64,000 nucleotides of DNA from Ryuthela nishihirai (Eukaryota; Arthropoda; Arachnida; Araneae; Heptathelidae): the NCBI GenBank assembly GCA_038380435.1, contig JAWZYU010000025.1, positions 28,434,707 through 28,498,706 of the forward strand, written 5' to 3'. The position numbers were made by a program, and so were the translations under genes. The notes under the pieces were generated by a model that searched no databases, was not told the origin of the DNA, and saw nothing but the letters and a program-made list of their open reading frames with translations. This document shows, piece by piece, positions 53,702 through 63,413 of this stretch (positions within the stretch are counted from its first letter, which is position 1; each line of letters begins with the position of its first letter).

Positions 53702-54650
53702 TTAGATTGGTTTGCTTTATCTGAGAGAGGTGCTTTCCCATCCAGGTCGCAGAGACCAGCACAATTATGGGTTGTTTAAACTCTGCGAGCATTTTTGTGC
53801 GCCAAATAAGATAAATGGCCACGTCACAAGGACCCAAGAACTCGGAGAAGATGGCAGAAGGGACTGGACAGGTGTTAGGTTGGGTTGTTTTATCTCTGAG
53901 CGGCCCTTTTTTGCACACCATGGGTTAAATGGCCAGGTCACTAGGACCTAGAAGGCTCAAAGAAGGTTGGGGGAAGGAGACCCACTGAAACAGCTGTTGG
54001 GAGACAGATGGTAGCCTCCCATCAAGGCTATCCAGTGTGTTCTTTAACGTTGGGTTGTTTTCTCTCTGAGCGGCACTTTTTTGCACACCATGGGCTAAAT
54101 GGCCAGGTCACTAGGACCCCGAAGGCTCAGAGAAGTTTGGGAGAGGGGACCCACTAAAACAGCTGTTGGGAGACAGATGGTAGCCTCCCGTCAAGGCCAT
54201 CCAGTGTGTTCTATTAACGTTGGGTTATTTTACCTCTGAGTAGCACTTTTTTGCACACCATGGGCTAAATGGCCAGGTAACAAGGACCCCGAAGACTCAG
54301 AAGGTTGGGGGACTGGACCCACTGAAACTACTGTTGGGAAACAGATGGCAGCTTCCTGTCAAGGCCATCCAGTGTGTTCTTTAAGGTTGAGTTGTTTTAC
54401 CTCTGAGCGGCACTTTTTTGCACACCATGGGCTAAATGGCCAGGTCACAAGGACCCCGAAGGCTCAGAGAAGGTTGGGGGAGGAGACCCACTGAAACAGC
54501 TGTTGGGAGACAGATGGTAACCTCCCATCAAGGCCATCCAGCGTGTTCTTTAACGTGCACAGGATATGGCTCTCTCGCACACTGGGCCACGGCTTAACTT
54601 CCCAGGACAGCTGTTAGGAGACAGATGGTTTGCTGCCCTTAGTTCAGAAG
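53702..54650 (-). mobile_element. SINE-A, old, host of a multimer
   Basis: Old minus pieces at 53702-53879 and 54605-54650 (cagctgttaggagacagatgg). The multimer inserted between them. Confidence 0.7.
53880..54604 (-). mobile_element. SINE-A tetramer in one TSD
   Basis: Units 53880-54050, 54051-54220 and 54221-54387 are 3' pieces all ending at the ctttaacgt (or variant) position. Unit 4 (54388-54604) is longer but stops at 'cggcttaacttccc' without a head. TSD ggacaggtgttagg / ggacagctgttagg (53866-53879 and 54605-54618, one mismatch) encloses the array. Confidence 0.9.
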
Positions 54651-54722
54651 GTGACAAAACTAATGCACTGCAGTACACTGCACTATGGAGGCGAGTAACA
54701 GTCACTCACTCAGAGCATCAAA

Positions 54723-54745
54723 TTACTAGTTACGCCACTGACTAG
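54723..54745 (-). mobile_element. Terminal fragment of a CAGTGGCGTA-type MITE
   Basis: 'ctagttacgccactg' is the inverse of the terminus at 28083 and 38942. The other end was not found. Confidence 0.4.
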
Positions 54746-54802
54746 TTCACCATCCCCATCTTCCAACAACTTTCCATCGTTTGAGACCAAACATTATTAA
54801 TT

Positions 54803-54891
54803 ACCGTATTTCTTCGATTCTAAGATGCACTTTTTTTCCCATATAAAAGTCTTTAAAAACGGGGTGCGTCGTAGAATCGAAGAAATACGGT
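54803..54891. mobile_element. 89-bp MITE with 28-bp inverted repeats
   Basis: Ends accgtatttcttcgattcta and its inverse (tagaatcgaagaaatacggt), with about 30 bp between the arms. It is flanked by att on both sides (54800-54802 and 54892-54894). A 3-bp duplication would suit PIF/Harbinger-like elements, but the superfamily is uncertain. Confidence 0.75.
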
Positions 54892-54894
54892 ATT

Positions 54895-55848
54895 ATTGTT
54901 GATTTCATTATTGACAAAATCGTAATATGAAATTAAATTTTACATTACCTTATTAAAAATGGCAATTATACAACGACATTTCACAGTGCATGTTAAAACT
55001 AAGCACAATTCTTATGTTACATACAAATGTAATAATAACACAGACGTAACCTTTCAACACCAAATATTTGGTACTAATGCTTGCATACATATACTCATTC
55101 GTCATCCTCAAGCAACCATGGGCTACGGAGGTCCAAAAAAAAAGTCCAGTCCAGGGGGTTTATATGGTCAGCCCCCAGTCCACCAGGACCCTGTTTGGTT
55201 TACCACTCCTCAGCAGGGTAGAAAAAAAAATGTAGCCAGAGTTGTCCAAGATCAGTAGGCCACACTAATCTGGCAGCCCTCCCTTTCCGTTTACTTCCAC
55301 AAGAGAGTATCTCTTTTGAAAGGTACTAACGGTCTGCACCACGAGAACGCGGAGTCGGACATTAGGTGCTAGGCCTGGCTGGTTCTATACATCATCACAT
55401 GATGGATCATCACATGGAGCATAGCTCTCCTTCCAGCGACTACCTAGCTACCATTTACAGAACAATACATATACATTTATCGCTTTCTTTGAGGCATCAT
55501 TAAAAACCCGACTATTCAAGACTGGCAAATATAGAGTTTCATTTGAAATGATCGAGGTTCTACGAAAGTACTTCTTTCAGAGCTAGTTTCCAAATTACAC
55601 ATTAAACTATATAGGTGCATTAAAAATCTTTTATCTCTAAAGCTATTTTTGCATTTACATTTTGTTGATATGTGCTTTACGTTTGACGAATAATGTTTTT
55701 GAAATAAAGGGAATTACGAACCATATTATGAACCAAAGGGTGACCACCCTGTGGAAAGCATGTTAATTGCGGTTCGCCTCCCTTTTTTTATTGTTAGAAA
55801 TTCGAATCACCCTGGGTGTCTTCTTGATCTATTCTGCTTAGGAAGCCC
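54895..55848. other. Unassigned sequence with a 99-codon ORF
   Basis: The plus ORF at 54959-55258 (start MAIIQRHFTVHV) has no domain I recognise. The rest shows no element. Confidence 0.35.
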
Positions 55849-56345
55849 ATCCAGCATGTTCTTTAACGTGCGCAGTGTAGGTTTTTCTTCACATGGGTTG
55901 GGTTGGGTTGTTTTACCTCTGAGCGGCACTTTTTTGCACACCATGGGCTAAATGGCCAGGTCACATGGACCCCGAAGGCTCAGAGAAGGTTGGGGGAGGG
56001 GGCCCATTGGAACAGCTGTTGGGAGACAGATGGTAGTCTCCCGTCAAGGCCATCCAGCGTGTTCTTTATCATGCACAGGGTATGGCTCTCCCGCACACAT
56101 GCCCATGGCTTAACGTCCCATCCGACGGACGGCGGCCTTTCCAAGCCCATCGGTGTCCCCTACTGACCGTGGGCAGGGCGGGGAATTTTGCGGAGATAAA
56201 TCTCAACGCTGACCCAGCTGGGACTCGAACTTGGGAACTACAGATTACGAGCATGGCGCGCTACCGACTGAGCCACCCCTGCCCCTTCTTCACATGGGGA
56301 ACGGTTTAAAATGTCTCATCAGCCGGACGTGGCTGTTAGGGATGT
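55849..56345 (-). mobile_element. SINE-A, old, interrupted by a younger copy
   Basis: Short old pieces 55849-55897 ('gcccatccagcatgttcttt') and 56299-56345 (tttaaaatgtctcatc..ggacg). Confidence 0.65.
55898..56285 (-). mobile_element. SINE-A, full length, nested
   Basis: Minus copy; 13-bp TSD ttcttcacatggg at 55885-55897 and 56286-56298. Confidence 0.94.
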
Positions 56346-56870
56346 GCTGGATTGGTTGGATTCATCTGAGTGTCGTGAGCCGAATGGGAGGATGGATGCA
56401 GAGGCTCTTCCGACGCACTTAGTAGGAAGCGATTAATGAGTCCACTTAATTACTGTTCACCATTATCTTAGGTGAAAACACAGATTCGCAGGTTTCTACG
56501 CCCGAGCATAAGTGTGCCCCAAACGTGCTGTGTTAAAGGTCGCTTAGAAAGGTGAAACAAACTAATGCACAAGAGTAGTGGACGGACGACACAGTTTATT
56601 TACACTCACACATACATTTACATATGGGAATGTGCTCGTAAACCTTAGCTGCGCTCTGGATCAGGATGAAATGGATTTTCCGATGTTCTGGTAGACTTCC
56701 TCCACTTCCTTCGCTTTTCAGGATTCTGGTAGATTCTCTCCACTTTATTTATTTCGAATGCTGCTTTGCTACTGCAGGCATTCTTATGATGAGGTGGAAA
56801 TCTGCACTTTGCAGAAATATCTTTGCGGCCTCAAAACTCAGTGAGAGGATATTTAATCCGTGCCTAAACC
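56346..56870. other. Unassigned sequence
   Basis: No element recognised. The long ORFs entering from here continue into the minisatellite. Confidence 0.4.
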
Positions 56871-56877
56871 ACCTGGT

Positions 56878-57420
56878 TCATACAGAACCGTACTTTGGTT
56901 CACAAAGAACCGAACCCTGTTACACACAGAACCGTACTTTGCTTTACAAAGAACCAAACCCTGTTACACACAGAACCGTACCTTGCTTTACAAAGAATCG
57001 AACCCTGTTACGCACAGAACCGTACTTTGTTTCACACAGAACCGTACTTTGGTTCACAAAGAACCGAACCCTGTTACACACAGAACCGTACTTTGTTTCA
57101 CAAAGAACCGAACCCTGTTACGCACAGAACCGTACCTTGTTTCACAAAGAACCGAACCCTGTTACACACAGAACAGTACCTTGCTTCACAAAGAACCGAA
57201 CCCTGTTACACACAGAACAGTACCTTGCTTCACAAAGAACCGAACCCTGTTACACACAGAACAGTACCTTGCTTCACAAAGAACCGAACCCTGTTACACA
57301 CAGAACCGTACTTTGCTTAACAAAGAACCGAACCATGTTATACACAGAACCGTACTTTGCTTCACAAAGACTGAACCCTGTTACACACAGAACCGTACCT
57401 TGGTTCACACCATAACCTGG
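56878..57420. repeat. 44-bp minisatellite (dimer of 22-bp halves)
   Basis: About 12 units of 44 bp made of acacagaaccgtactttgctt-c and acaaagaaccgaaccctgtt-ac. Each half is 22 bp, and the two resemble each other (both contain agaaccg). One extra half-unit occurs near 57033-57054. Because 44 is not a multiple of 3 and no stop arises in any plus frame, ORFs of 249, 217 and 141 codons run through in the three frames. Gradual variants (ctttgg, ctttgt, cttgct) mark neighbouring units. Confidence 0.93.
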
Positions 57421-57716
57421 TTCTTTAGGGTTACTGATAACCACAAGACGTCGAAGAGGGCAAGTCGCAAAGAAGATAGCACTACACAATTACACAAAAC
57501 ACCTTCAAAATAATTCTTCACTGCTTTCTTTCCCGAACCACAGTTTGCTTTCTGTATTTTGAGTCTGAAATCTGTCAACAAGGAATTCCCCAGAGATTCA
57601 ACGCCATTAAAATTTTATTGCCACCATGTAACGTTCGCCGATAAATCAAACCACGAACAGGATTCTCCCTTTTGGTAACTCAATTCTTGGTTGCTCAGAT
57701 TTCATCTGACTGATAG
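57421..57716. other. Unassigned sequence
   Basis: No element recognised; its right part may continue the minus ORF at 58333 (see that entry). Confidence 0.4.
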
Positions 57717-58088
57717 TTGGGCGGGGGTGGCTCAGTCGGTAGCGCGCCAGGCTCGTAATCTGTAGTTCCCAGGTTCGAGTCCCAGCTGGGTCAGCGTTGA
57801 AATTTATCTCCGCAAAATTTCCCCGCCCTGCCCACGGTCAGTAGGGGACACAGATGGGCTTTGAAAGGCCGCCGTCCGTCAGATGGGACGTTAGGCCGTG
57901 GCCCCGTGTGCGGGAGAGCCATACCCTATGCACGTTAAAGAACACGCTGGATGGCCTTGACGGAAGGCTACCATCTGTACAGCTGTTCCAGTGGGTCCCC
58001 TCCCCCAACCTTCTCTGAGCCTTCGGGGTCCTGGCCATTTAGCCCATGGTGTGCAAAAAAAAGTGCCGCTCAGAGGTAAAACAATCCA
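57717..58088 (+). mobile_element. SINE-A, full length, inside a host ORF
   Basis: Plus copy with 13-bp TSD atctgactgatag at 57704-57716 and 58089-58101. It disrupts the minus ORF that begins at 58333. Confidence 0.95.
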
Positions 58089-58333
58089 ATCTGACTGATA
58101 GAAGCGATTGCTTCTGTCGCAGAAGTCCTGCTGGGAGGATCAGAGGAATTGTCCAGAGAGAAACCCAAATGCATCAGAGTGAAAACCGTAGCAAAGAAGA
58201 TGGCTAGAACTGAAATAGAGAATGCTCTTAGTTCATCATTACGAACATTCTCTTTCCTCTGTAATATAATACGAATTCTCTTCTCTGTCATGTATAAGAA
58301 TAACATTCTTTCTGAATGCAATGCATTGTACAT
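58089..58333 (-). CDS. Hypothetical small protein with one membrane segment (uncertain)
   Basis: A minus ORF from the ATG at 58333 (an internal ATG at 58291 would give MTEKRIRI). It has a basic N-terminal part, then a hydrophobic stretch AFSISVLAIFFATVFTLMHLG that could be a signal anchor of a type II membrane protein, then a Ser/Asp-rich stem-like segment. In the present sequence it runs into the SINE-A at 58088. Without the SINE, the frame would stay open for about 18 more codons to a TGA near 57648. I do not recognise the protein. Coding status is weak: it could be a first exon, a relic or chance. The plus ORF over the same bases is less convincing. Confidence 0.25.
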
Positions 58334-58469
58334 ACCACATGCCTTACGTTACACTTTAATAAATGCGGTAATGAAACCTGAACCCAACGAAGGTTATCAG
58401 GAAGGCTTTGATTCTGAATGTTTTTGCGGGGTGGTGGGGACGTAAACGCTAACAGTTTGACGTTCTTCC

Positions 58470-58822
58470 CAAGTTGACTTCCAACTATGCCAGCATTGAG
58501 ATTTATCTCCGCTAAACACCCCATCCTGACCTCGGTAAGAAAGAGGACACCGATGGGCTTAGAAAGGTCACCGTCCGTCTGATGGGATATTAAGCTGTGG
58601 CTTTGTGTGCAGAAGAACCATAAACTATGCACGTTAAAAAATTGGTTAACAGCCTTGCTGGACGGGAAACATACCTCTGTCTCCAGCTGGTCCCGTTTGG
58701 GTCCGGTTGGTCCGTCTGGGTCCCGTTTCCACATCTCTCTTTGAGCCCTCGGGGTCCTTGTGACCTATTTAGGCTATTGTGCTCGAAAGAGTACCGCTCA
58801 GAGGTAAACAAAAACCAAGGCA
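58470..58822 (+). mobile_element. SINE-A, old, head lost
   Basis: Diverged plus copy from 'cagcattgagatttatctcc' to cgctcagaggtaaaca, with a tandem 'ggtcccgtttgggtccggtt' stretch in the body. Confidence 0.78.
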
Positions 58823-58870
58823 ACACCGTGAAAAGTATACTGCAAAAAGATAATTCATACCTTTAGTGTG

Positions 58871-59253
58871 GGGCGGGGGTGACTCAGTCGGTAGCGCGCC
58901 AGGCTCGTAATCTGTAGTTCCCAGGTTCGAATCCCAGCTGGGTCAGCGTTGAGATTTATCTCCGCAAAATTCCCCACCCTGCCCACGGTCAGTAGGGGAC
59001 ACCGATGGGTTTGAAAAGGCCGTCCGTCGGATGGGACGTTAAGCCGTGGCGCCGTGTGCGGGAAAGCCATACCCTGTGTACGTTAAAGAACACGCTGGAT
59101 GGCCTTGACGGGAGGCTACCATCTGTCTCCCAACAGCTGTTCCAGTGGGTCCCCTCCCCCAACCTTCTCTGAGCCTTCGGGGTCCATGTGACCTGGCCAT
59201 TTAACCCATGTTGTGCAAAAAAGTGCCGCTCAGAGGTAAAACAATCCAACCCA
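58871..59253 (+). mobile_element. SINE-A, full length
   Basis: Plus copy; near-TSD catacctttagtg / catacctttttagtg. Confidence 0.93.
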
Positions 59254-59702
59254 TACCTTTTTAGTGATAGAATCAATGGTCTGTTGGGACAATTTGATCT
59301 CATTCTGCACAAGGAATAATGACAGATGAAATAATGTTTGTGGAGAGAAATGTTCAGCAGATACCTGCTTTCATTGCATATCCCATACATTTTTCATGTG
59401 ATTCCAGTCCTGGAAGAAAGGTGAGAGCTCTATTCTTTCAATACTAGTGGTCTCCAATTAAAATATCTGTGATTTGTGATATGTGGAATTGGTTGGTTGA
59501 TTGGTTATTTGGAGTTTTATGGCGCATTGGGAGTTAAGGCCATAATGAGCCAAGCGAGACAAATAAAAGGGTAAAAGATACAGAAACCCACAACCAAAGT
59601 TAAAAGGACAAAATCCAACAGATATAAAACAATAATATGTGTAAAACAGTGCATATCAAAAGATAAAAGTAAAACCAACAGAGGTGTAAAAGACCCAGGT
59701 TT

Positions 59703-60083
59703 GGTTGGGTTGTTTTACCTCTGAGCGGCACTTTTTTGCACACCTGTGCTAAATGGCCAGGTCACATGGACCCCGAAGGCTCAGAGAAGGTTGGGGAGGG
59801 GACCCACTGGAACAGCTGTTGGGAGACAGATGGTAGTCTCCCGTCAAGGCCATCCAGCGTGTTCTTTAACGTGCACAGGGTATGGCTCTCCCGCACACGG
59901 GGCCACGGCTTAACGTCCCATCCGATGGACGGCAGCCTTTCCAAGCCCGTCGGTGTCCCCTACTGACCGTGGGAAGGGAATTTTGCGGAGATAAATCTCA
60001 ACGCTGACTCAACTGGGACTTGAACCTGGGAACTGCAGATTACGAGTCTGGCGAGCTACTGACTGAGCCACCCCCGCCCCCCA
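59703..60083 (-). mobile_element. SINE-A, full length, in LINE, no TSD
   Basis: Minus copy at the point where the LINE lacks about 500 bp compared with its relative (about 670-1165). Flanks do not match, so insertion with deletion or a later recombination is likely. Confidence 0.9.
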
Positions 60084-60084
60084 A

Positions 60085-60276
60085 GTATGGAACCGGCAAT
60101 TGAGATTCAGATAGGGGAGTGGCTGACTTAGCAGCAGCATCTGCCAAGTCATTGCCCCTGATCCCAACATGACCGGGCACCCAACATAAGAGAACTCTGG
60201 TGGTGGCTGCCAGACGATGGAACTGCTGGCGGATCTTGGAGAAGACAGGGCGAGGCCGATGCCTCGCCGAGATCAA
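60085..60276 (-). pseudogene. LINE RNase H C-terminal fragment
   Basis: The minus frame reads LLCWVPGHVGIRGNDLADAA, followed by AKSATPL. This is the WVPGHxGIxGNxxAD signature of the RNase H domain in jockey/I-type ORF2 proteins. The homologous stretch near 1200-1290 is frameshifted. Confidence 0.85.
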
Positions 60277-60580
60277 AGCCTATAGCGAACTAAGTGAGTC
60301 GGTGTAGAGGACACACCAACGATGACGCTTAGCTTCTATGTGGTTCAAGGCAAGGCGTGCAACTCTGCAATGAAGATTGAACACTACCGTGGTATCTGGT
60401 CTGCAATGATGACATCAAAACAGACCATGGCCGATCCCAGATGTACCGGACTTCGAGTCATCTGTGAAGACAGGCAAGAAGTTCGGGTGCTCAGCACGAT
60501 GGCTGGGAAAGAGTTGCCGATACACAGGGTCGGGTGCAAAGACCATCCCCGTCCTGCAAAGAGAGAAATCACAGGAAGGG

Positions 60581-60966
60581 GTTGGGTTGTTTTACCTCTG
60601 AGCGGCACTTTTTTGCACACCATGGGCTAAATGGCCAGGTCACAAGGATCCCGAAGGCTCAGAGAAGGTTGGGGGAGGGGATCCACTGGAACAGCTGTTG
60701 GGAGACAGATGGTAGCCTCCCGTCAAGGCCATCCAGCGTGTTCTTTAACGTGCACAGGGTATGGCTCTCCAGCACACGGGGCCACGGCTTAACGTACCAT
60801 CCGGCGGACGGCGGCCTTTCCAAGCCCATCGGTGTCCCCTACTGACCGTGGGCAGGGCGGGGAATTTTACGGAGATAAATCTCAACGTTGACCCAGCTGG
60901 GACTCGAACCTGGGAACTACAGATTACGAGCCTGGCGCGCTACCGACTGAGCCACCCCCCGCCCCA
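60581..60966 (-). mobile_element. SINE-A, full length, in LINE
   Basis: Minus copy; TSD cacaggaaggg at 60570-60580 and 60967-60977. Confidence 0.93.
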
Positions 60967-61397
60967 CACAGGAAGGGAAAACAGCGGTGGAAGTGGCTCG
61001 GCTGAATATGTGGAATTATCATCCTTTAAGACAAATCGCGAATTGCTCCAACATATGGTTTCATATATTGATCGAGGATGCCATTCCTTATCTGCATTCA
61101 TGATACTTCTGTCTAAAACATGCAGGTCTGTACATCCATTGACAGAAATGGTATCCCAGATAAAAATTTCTTCTGCAGATGCAGACTTTTCACGAGCACC
61201 ACAGTATAAAAACTGTTCTCCTATTATTCTCTTCGGACAACAACATTCTCCAGAGCTAGCTCTTCTGCAATGTTTCATTAATATAACAGTATAAAAAAAA
61301 CTTCCTCTGACATTTACCAGACCTTGTATTAATGAAAAGTTTTCGAACATATAACAGTACAAAACCTTCTTCCTACTTCCTCAACCCTAACTGACTG

Positions 61398-62055
61398 ATG
61401 ATCTTGGAAAGGTTGTCGTCCATCGGATCGGTTGTTGGGTTGTTTTACCTCTGAGCGGCACTTTTTGCACACCATGGGCTAAATGGCCAGGACACATGGA
61501 CCCCGAAGGCTCAGAGAAGGTTGGGGGAGGGGACCCACTGGAACAGCTGTTGGGAGACAGATGGTAGCCTCCCGTCAATGCCATCCAGCGTATTCTTTAA
61601 CGTGCACAGGGTATGGCTCTCCCGCACACGGGGCCACGGCTTAACGTCCCATCCGAAGGACGGACGGCGGCCTTTCCAAGCCCATCGGTGTCCCCTACTG
61701 ACCGCGGACAGGGCGGGGAATTTTGCGGAGATAAATCTCAACGCTGACCCAGCTGGGACTCGAACCTGGGAATTACAGATTACGAGCCAGGCGCGCTACC
61801 GACTGAGCCCCCCCCCCCCGCCCCCCATCGGATGGGACGCTAAGCCGTGGGTCTGTGTGTTGGAGAGCTTGACACTGTGTAGATTAAAGAACACGCTGAA
61901 TGGTCTTGACGGGAGGCTACCATCTGTCTTTTTATTGCTGTCCAGTGGGTTCCCTTCCCCCAACGTTCTCTGAGCTCTCGAGGTCCTGTGACCTGGCCAT
62001 TTACCCCATTGTGTGCAAAAAAAATGCCTCTCGAAGGTAAAATAACACAACCTTC
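61398..62055 (+). mobile_element. SINE-A, old, interrupted by a younger copy
   Basis: Plus pieces 61398-61433 and 61819-62055, diverged; tail ggtaaaataacacaacc. Confidence 0.8.
61434..61818 (-). mobile_element. SINE-A, full length, nested
   Basis: Minus copy with TSD catcggat. The head end has become a C-run, and 'aaggacggacggcgg' shows a 4-bp duplication. Confidence 0.9.
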
Positions 62056-63065
62056 GGATACTTTTAATCTACAAACACATCCCTCCTACAATCTCCAGAC
62101 CCTAAATCTTCGGTTAATCAGTCTCCAAACAACTCTCAATGATCCGAATTGGATGATTGAGAAGAGCTTCAAGTTAAGTGCTCATGGTGCCATGATTTCC
62201 ACGTCGTACGATGTAAACAAATGGAAAAAATACATAGTAAAAAAAGTCAGTCTTTTGCCGCAGTTTTTCTTTGATCGTTTAGGTTGAGATGTACAGACCG
62301 GATCTTGTTTACAACTATTTCTTTCAGCGATTGCTCTGAACTATTCTTTACTCATTAGAAGAGTAATTGAGTTTATAGAGTAGTAGTAGGAAAATTCCAA
62401 ACAAGGAATTAAAAGTAAAAGCATTCTGCTCGCATTCACTGTCATTACAAACTACTTGTACAAGACCTTTCGAGGAATCAAATCCATTTGCAGAGGAATC
62501 GATCTGGGGATGAGTCCAAGACATTATTTTTTTATTGCGTGCCTTGGTCTGTTCTGCATGATACGCAGCTGTAAATAGTCCATAAATATATAGAGAGAAG
62601 TGCGCAACGAAAATTGACCAAATTGGAAGAAATAAATACAGTGATAAATAGATCACTGAGCTCCTGTTCGCATTTATCTTCTCATTCGAAACAATGATAA
62701 AAGCAACGGGGGGGGGGGGGATGCGAGTCACTGGAGCAAGAAATAAGAGGAGAGTAATGGGAAAGAAACCTAATGGATATTTAACGGAAAGAAATACACT
62801 CTAATGAAAAATTAATTGGGAGAGAAAACATCCCTTCCGAGAGCTTTAGCCCTTCTAAATTAAGATGAAATTATTTATATATATTGATGGATTAATGGCT
62901 AGTTGAAGTTGGCATTTGGTGAAAAATTTCACAGCTGCAAAATGAATGGTTCGTTGTTTTATGATGTATGTGTATGGTAGCGAGTGCTGTCATGTTTACT
63001 GCTCAAAACATTTAAAGGAATATTGTAAGTTTTTATATCTGAGGGATATTAATGTGAACCAAATT
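62056..63065. other. Unassigned sequence, about 1 kb
   Basis: The minus ORF at 62348-62731 (127 codons) has one hydrophobic stretch (YLSLYLFLPIWSIFVAHFSL) but no family I recognise. Contains a G-run near 62708. Otherwise nothing seen. Confidence 0.4.
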
Positions 63066-63073
63066 GTCTAGAT

Positions 63074-63276
63074 TAGGGGTTCTCAACGTGGGGTACGCGA
63101 TAAAAGTTTTTGAGGTACGCCGCGTGAGAGCTCAGAAGTCGCTAGATATATGTTATATATATGTTTTATTTTATTCCCATTGTTATACTACAATTTTAAC
63201 TATCAATACAAGTGGTACGCCAGTTACATACACATTTCCAGGGGGTAGGTTAAGCATAAAAGTTTGAGAGCCACTG
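63074..63276. mobile_element. hAT-type MITE, second copy, right arm deleted
   Basis: 203 bp with the perfect 8-bp TSD gtctagat (63066-63073 and 63277-63284). The left arm matches the element at 29327 (taggggttctcaacgtgggg and 'gccagttacatacacatttc'). The right arm is shortened to aaaagtttgagagccactg. Confidence 0.85.
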
Positions 63277-63316
63277 GTCTAGATTATAAGGTTACAAGGA
63301 CTCCAAGGGTTAGGTT

Positions 63317-63408
63317 GTTTTATCTAGGGATGGTTTTTTTTTGTGCACAAAATGGGCTAAATATCCAGGCCACGAGGAACTCTAGGGCTCGGGAAAGGTT
63401 GGGAAGAA
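63317..63408 (-). mobile_element. SINE-A tail fragment, old
   Basis: Diverged minus tail piece (ggttgttttatctagg to 'aggttgggaagaaggg'), directly abutting the 16-bp array. Confidence 0.7.
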
Positions 63409-63413
63409 GGGTG

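Larger units (their letters stand above)
59491..61003 (-). mobile_element. Jockey-like LINE, 5'-truncated insertion with TSD
   Basis: Minus insertion. The 3' end at 59491-59530 (gccataaaactccaaataac, then caatcaaccaacc in element sense) resembles 444-500. It runs through RNase H to the 5' truncation at about 61003. TSD atatgtggaatt on both sides (59479-59490 and about 61004-61016). Two SINE-A copies are nested in it. Relative to the copy at 444-4975, about 500 bp, including the C-terminal Cys/His region, is missing where the first SINE sits. Confidence 0.8.
59255..61173 (-). pseudogene. Mariner/Tc1-like transposase relic, split by a LINE
   Basis: Minus-strand pieces at 61014-61173 (IFIWDTISVNGCTDLHVLDR, resembling the W-G-x-I-S..TDLHV block of mariner/Tc1 transposases) and at about 59255-59478. 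In the latter, frameshifted residues around LESHEKCMGY and a QNEIKLSQQTIDSI-like stretch resemble the DLNPIEHVWG region and C-terminus. A LINE lies between them. Heavily degraded; identification by pattern only. Confidence 0.45.

Noticed and set aside
56666..57513. Overlapping ORFs of 249, 217 and 141 codons as a repeat protein
   Set aside because: All three plus frames are open through the 44-bp array, and the non-repeat part shows no domain.
60761..61294. 177-codon plus ORF
   Set aside because: Starts in SINE-A antisense and continues antisense to LINE and the mariner-like relic.
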